Of a stretch of DNA of 64,000 bases, positions 63,009 to 64,000 are shown piece by piece. The stretch comes from Achromobacter arsenitoxydans SY8 (GTDB lineage Bacteria > Pseudomonadota > Gammaproteobacteria > Burkholderiales > Burkholderiaceae_B). The translations under genes were made by a program, and so were the position numbers. The stretch's first letter is position 1, and every line of letters starts with the position of its first letter. The DNA lies in NCBI RefSeq assembly GCF_000236785.1, contig NZ_AGUF01000043.1:33453-97452 (forward strand). The letters are read 5' to 3'. The notes under the pieces were generated by a model. The model saw only the letters and a program-made list of their open reading frames with translations, was not told the DNA's origin and did no database searches.

Positions 63009-63755
63009 TCAGGCGGCCTTCAATCGGTCCGAAATGCGGCGGGCGGCGGCCACGGTCATGTCGATCAGCGCGTCCGGGCGCTGCGCGGCCCGCGTGGACG
63101 GCGCCATCAGGGTGATCGAGGCAACGGCCTGGTTGGCGCGTTGGAAGATCGGAACGCTGACCCCCCAGACGCCGGCATCGACCTCGCTGTCGGTCACGGC
63201 ATAGCCCTGCTGGCGAATGGCGTCCAGCTCGCCGGCAAGCCGGCCCGCGTCCACGCCCGCCTCGGCGGCCAGGTAGGCCAGCGCGGCCTGCAGGCGGGCA
63301 TGCGGCATGAACGCCAGCAGCGACTTGGCCGAGGCCCCGCGGGCCAACGGCAGCCCGCGGCCCTTGGTGAACGAACAGCGCAGCGGATGCTGGCTTTCCA
63401 CCATGTCCAGGCAGACGGCCTGGTCCTTGACGGCCACCAGCAGGCCGATGGTTTCACCGGACGCCGCCGCCAGCGTCGCCATGTCCGGCTGCGCTTCATG
63501 GATCAAGAAAGAAGACTGGTCGAAGCCCCAGGCCAGTTGCACGCACAGCGGCCCCGGCCCATATTCGCCCTCGTGTTCGGCGACGAAACCCCAACGCTTG
63601 AGCAGCGCGATCTGGCGGTACAGCGTGCTTTGCGCCAGGCCGGTCTTCTCGGCCAGGGCGGCGATGCTGAGCGGGCCGTCGTGCCGGGCCAGGGTGGCCA
63701 GCACATACAGGACGCGATCCGCGCCGGCCCCTACGGACGTATCCGACATAAGCAT
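63009..63755 (-). CDS. IclR-family regulator
   Basis: 248 aa. N-terminal winged helix (about 12-70, VLYVLATLARHDGPLSIAALAEKTGLAQSTLYRQI) and an IclR effector domain (RCSFTKGRGLPLARGASAKSLLAF). It lies 101 bp upstream of the transporter operon on the same strand, so it may control it. ATG 63749 is an alternative start. Confidence 0.9.
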   Translation of the reverse strand: MLMSDTSVGAGADRVLYVLATLARHDGPLSIAALAEKTGLAQSTLYRQIALLKRWGFVAEHEGEYGPGPLCVQLAWGFDQSSFLIHEAQPDMATLAAASGETIGLLVAVKDQAVCLDMVESQHPLRCSFTKGRGLPLARGASAKSLLAFMPHARLQAALAYLAAEAGVDAGRLAGELDAIRQQGYAVTDSEVDAGVWGVSVPIFQRANQAVASITLMAPSTRAAQRPDALIDMTVAAARRISDRLKAA

Positions 63756-63861
63756 TCATCTCCCAGCAATATGACGGCGAGATTATCAACTTATGGTTTT
63801 ACTCAACCGAATTTTTCCCGTTTATTGAGAATCGCAAGGGAAAACCCCAAAACGCGGGCAC

Positions 63862-63884
63862 AAAAAACCCGCCAAAGGCGGGTT
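63862..63884 (-). terminator. Terminator of the gene entering from the right
   Basis: On the minus strand AACCCGCC, loop TTT, GGCGGGTT, then TTTT, about 50 bases after the stop of the partial gene. Confidence 0.85.
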
Positions 63885-63935
63885 GCCAGAGGCGGGCTTT
63901 TCGGTGCGGCCGGAGCAAGCCCCGGCCGGCGCGCG

Positions 63936-64000
63936 TCAGGGCGCGGCGGGCTTTCCGTAGTCCGACAGTCCCACGCCGGAAACGCCCTGCACGCCGGATT
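63936..64000 (-). CDS. C-terminal end of a gene entering at the right edge
   Basis: Minus-strand reading in from the edge ends SGVQGVSGVGLSDYGKPAAP and a TGA at 63936. About 20 residues are too few to name a family. A terminator follows. Confidence 0.55.
   Translation of the reverse strand, partial: SGVQGVSGVGLSDYGKPAAP

Overview
The window is a GC-rich, densely coded stretch of a beta-proteobacterial chromosome. Gene content (degradative HMG-CoA reductase, TauXY/Xsc taurine route, CstA with a Cache/NarX-type two-component system, MXKDX repeat protein, many LysR/IclR/MocR regulators) and codon bias fit the Alcaligenaceae, most like Achromobacter or Bordetella. That placement is inference; no rRNA, tRNA or phylogenetic marker was seen. 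No CRISPR array, prophage or complete insertion sequence was found.

Layout. 1-4.3 kb: a MocR-type regulator divergent from a mevalonate-catabolic HMG-CoA reductase, a small membrane protein and a TctA-like permease, with inverted operator repeats between. 4.4-5.6 kb: nitronate monooxygenase. 5.6-11.1 kb: the most coherent system, an OmpR-type two-component pair divergent from cytochrome b, a sulfite-oxidase-fold molybdoenzyme, an exported methionine-rich MXKDX repeat protein, and exported MsrB and MsrA. It looks like an envelope methionine sink with its repair enzymes. 11-19.4 kb: diguanylate cyclase, LysR with RidA and an OYE-family oxidoreductase, GNAT and XRE-cupin pair, two unknown proteins, Dps and an MFS transporter. 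19.4-20.6 kb: a gene-poor island of inverted repeats and palindromes. 20.6-25.3 kb: YbdD, CstA and a Cache-domain two-component system. 25.5-26.0 kb: folE.

26.2-41.0 kb: a taurine region with tauA (broken by a one-base frameshift), tauB, tauC, a TauR-like MocR regulator, tauY and tauX (taurine dehydrogenase), then pta, xsc and a divergent IclR regulator. Together these would import taurine, deaminate it to sulfoacetaldehyde, split that to acetyl phosphate and sulfite, and form acetyl-CoA. Between tauX and pta lies an orphan type VI secretion effector of the VasX/BTH_I2691 kind (986 aa) with a small leader gene, a membrane-protein partner that is probably its immunity gene, and short direct and inverted duplications. 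Base composition falls towards AT across the effector C-terminus and the partner N-terminus, as expected of an exchangeable toxin/immunity cassette.

41.0-58.1 kb: dbpA helicase, DoxX, a tiny Tyr-rich lipoprotein and a WXXGXW protein with a Gln/Arg repeat tail, exported peroxiredoxin, CoA-transferase, photolyase, a PAS-containing chemoreceptor with an FNR/ANR-type box upstream, TPR protein, glutathione peroxidase, Lrp regulator, EamA transporter, GST, GNAT, a two-part lipoate ligase and a DUF3298-like lipoprotein. 58.2-63.8 kb: gdhA behind a long inverted repeat, then a polar amino-acid ABC transporter operon ending in hutG, with an IclR regulator. A fragment of another minus-strand gene enters at the right edge.
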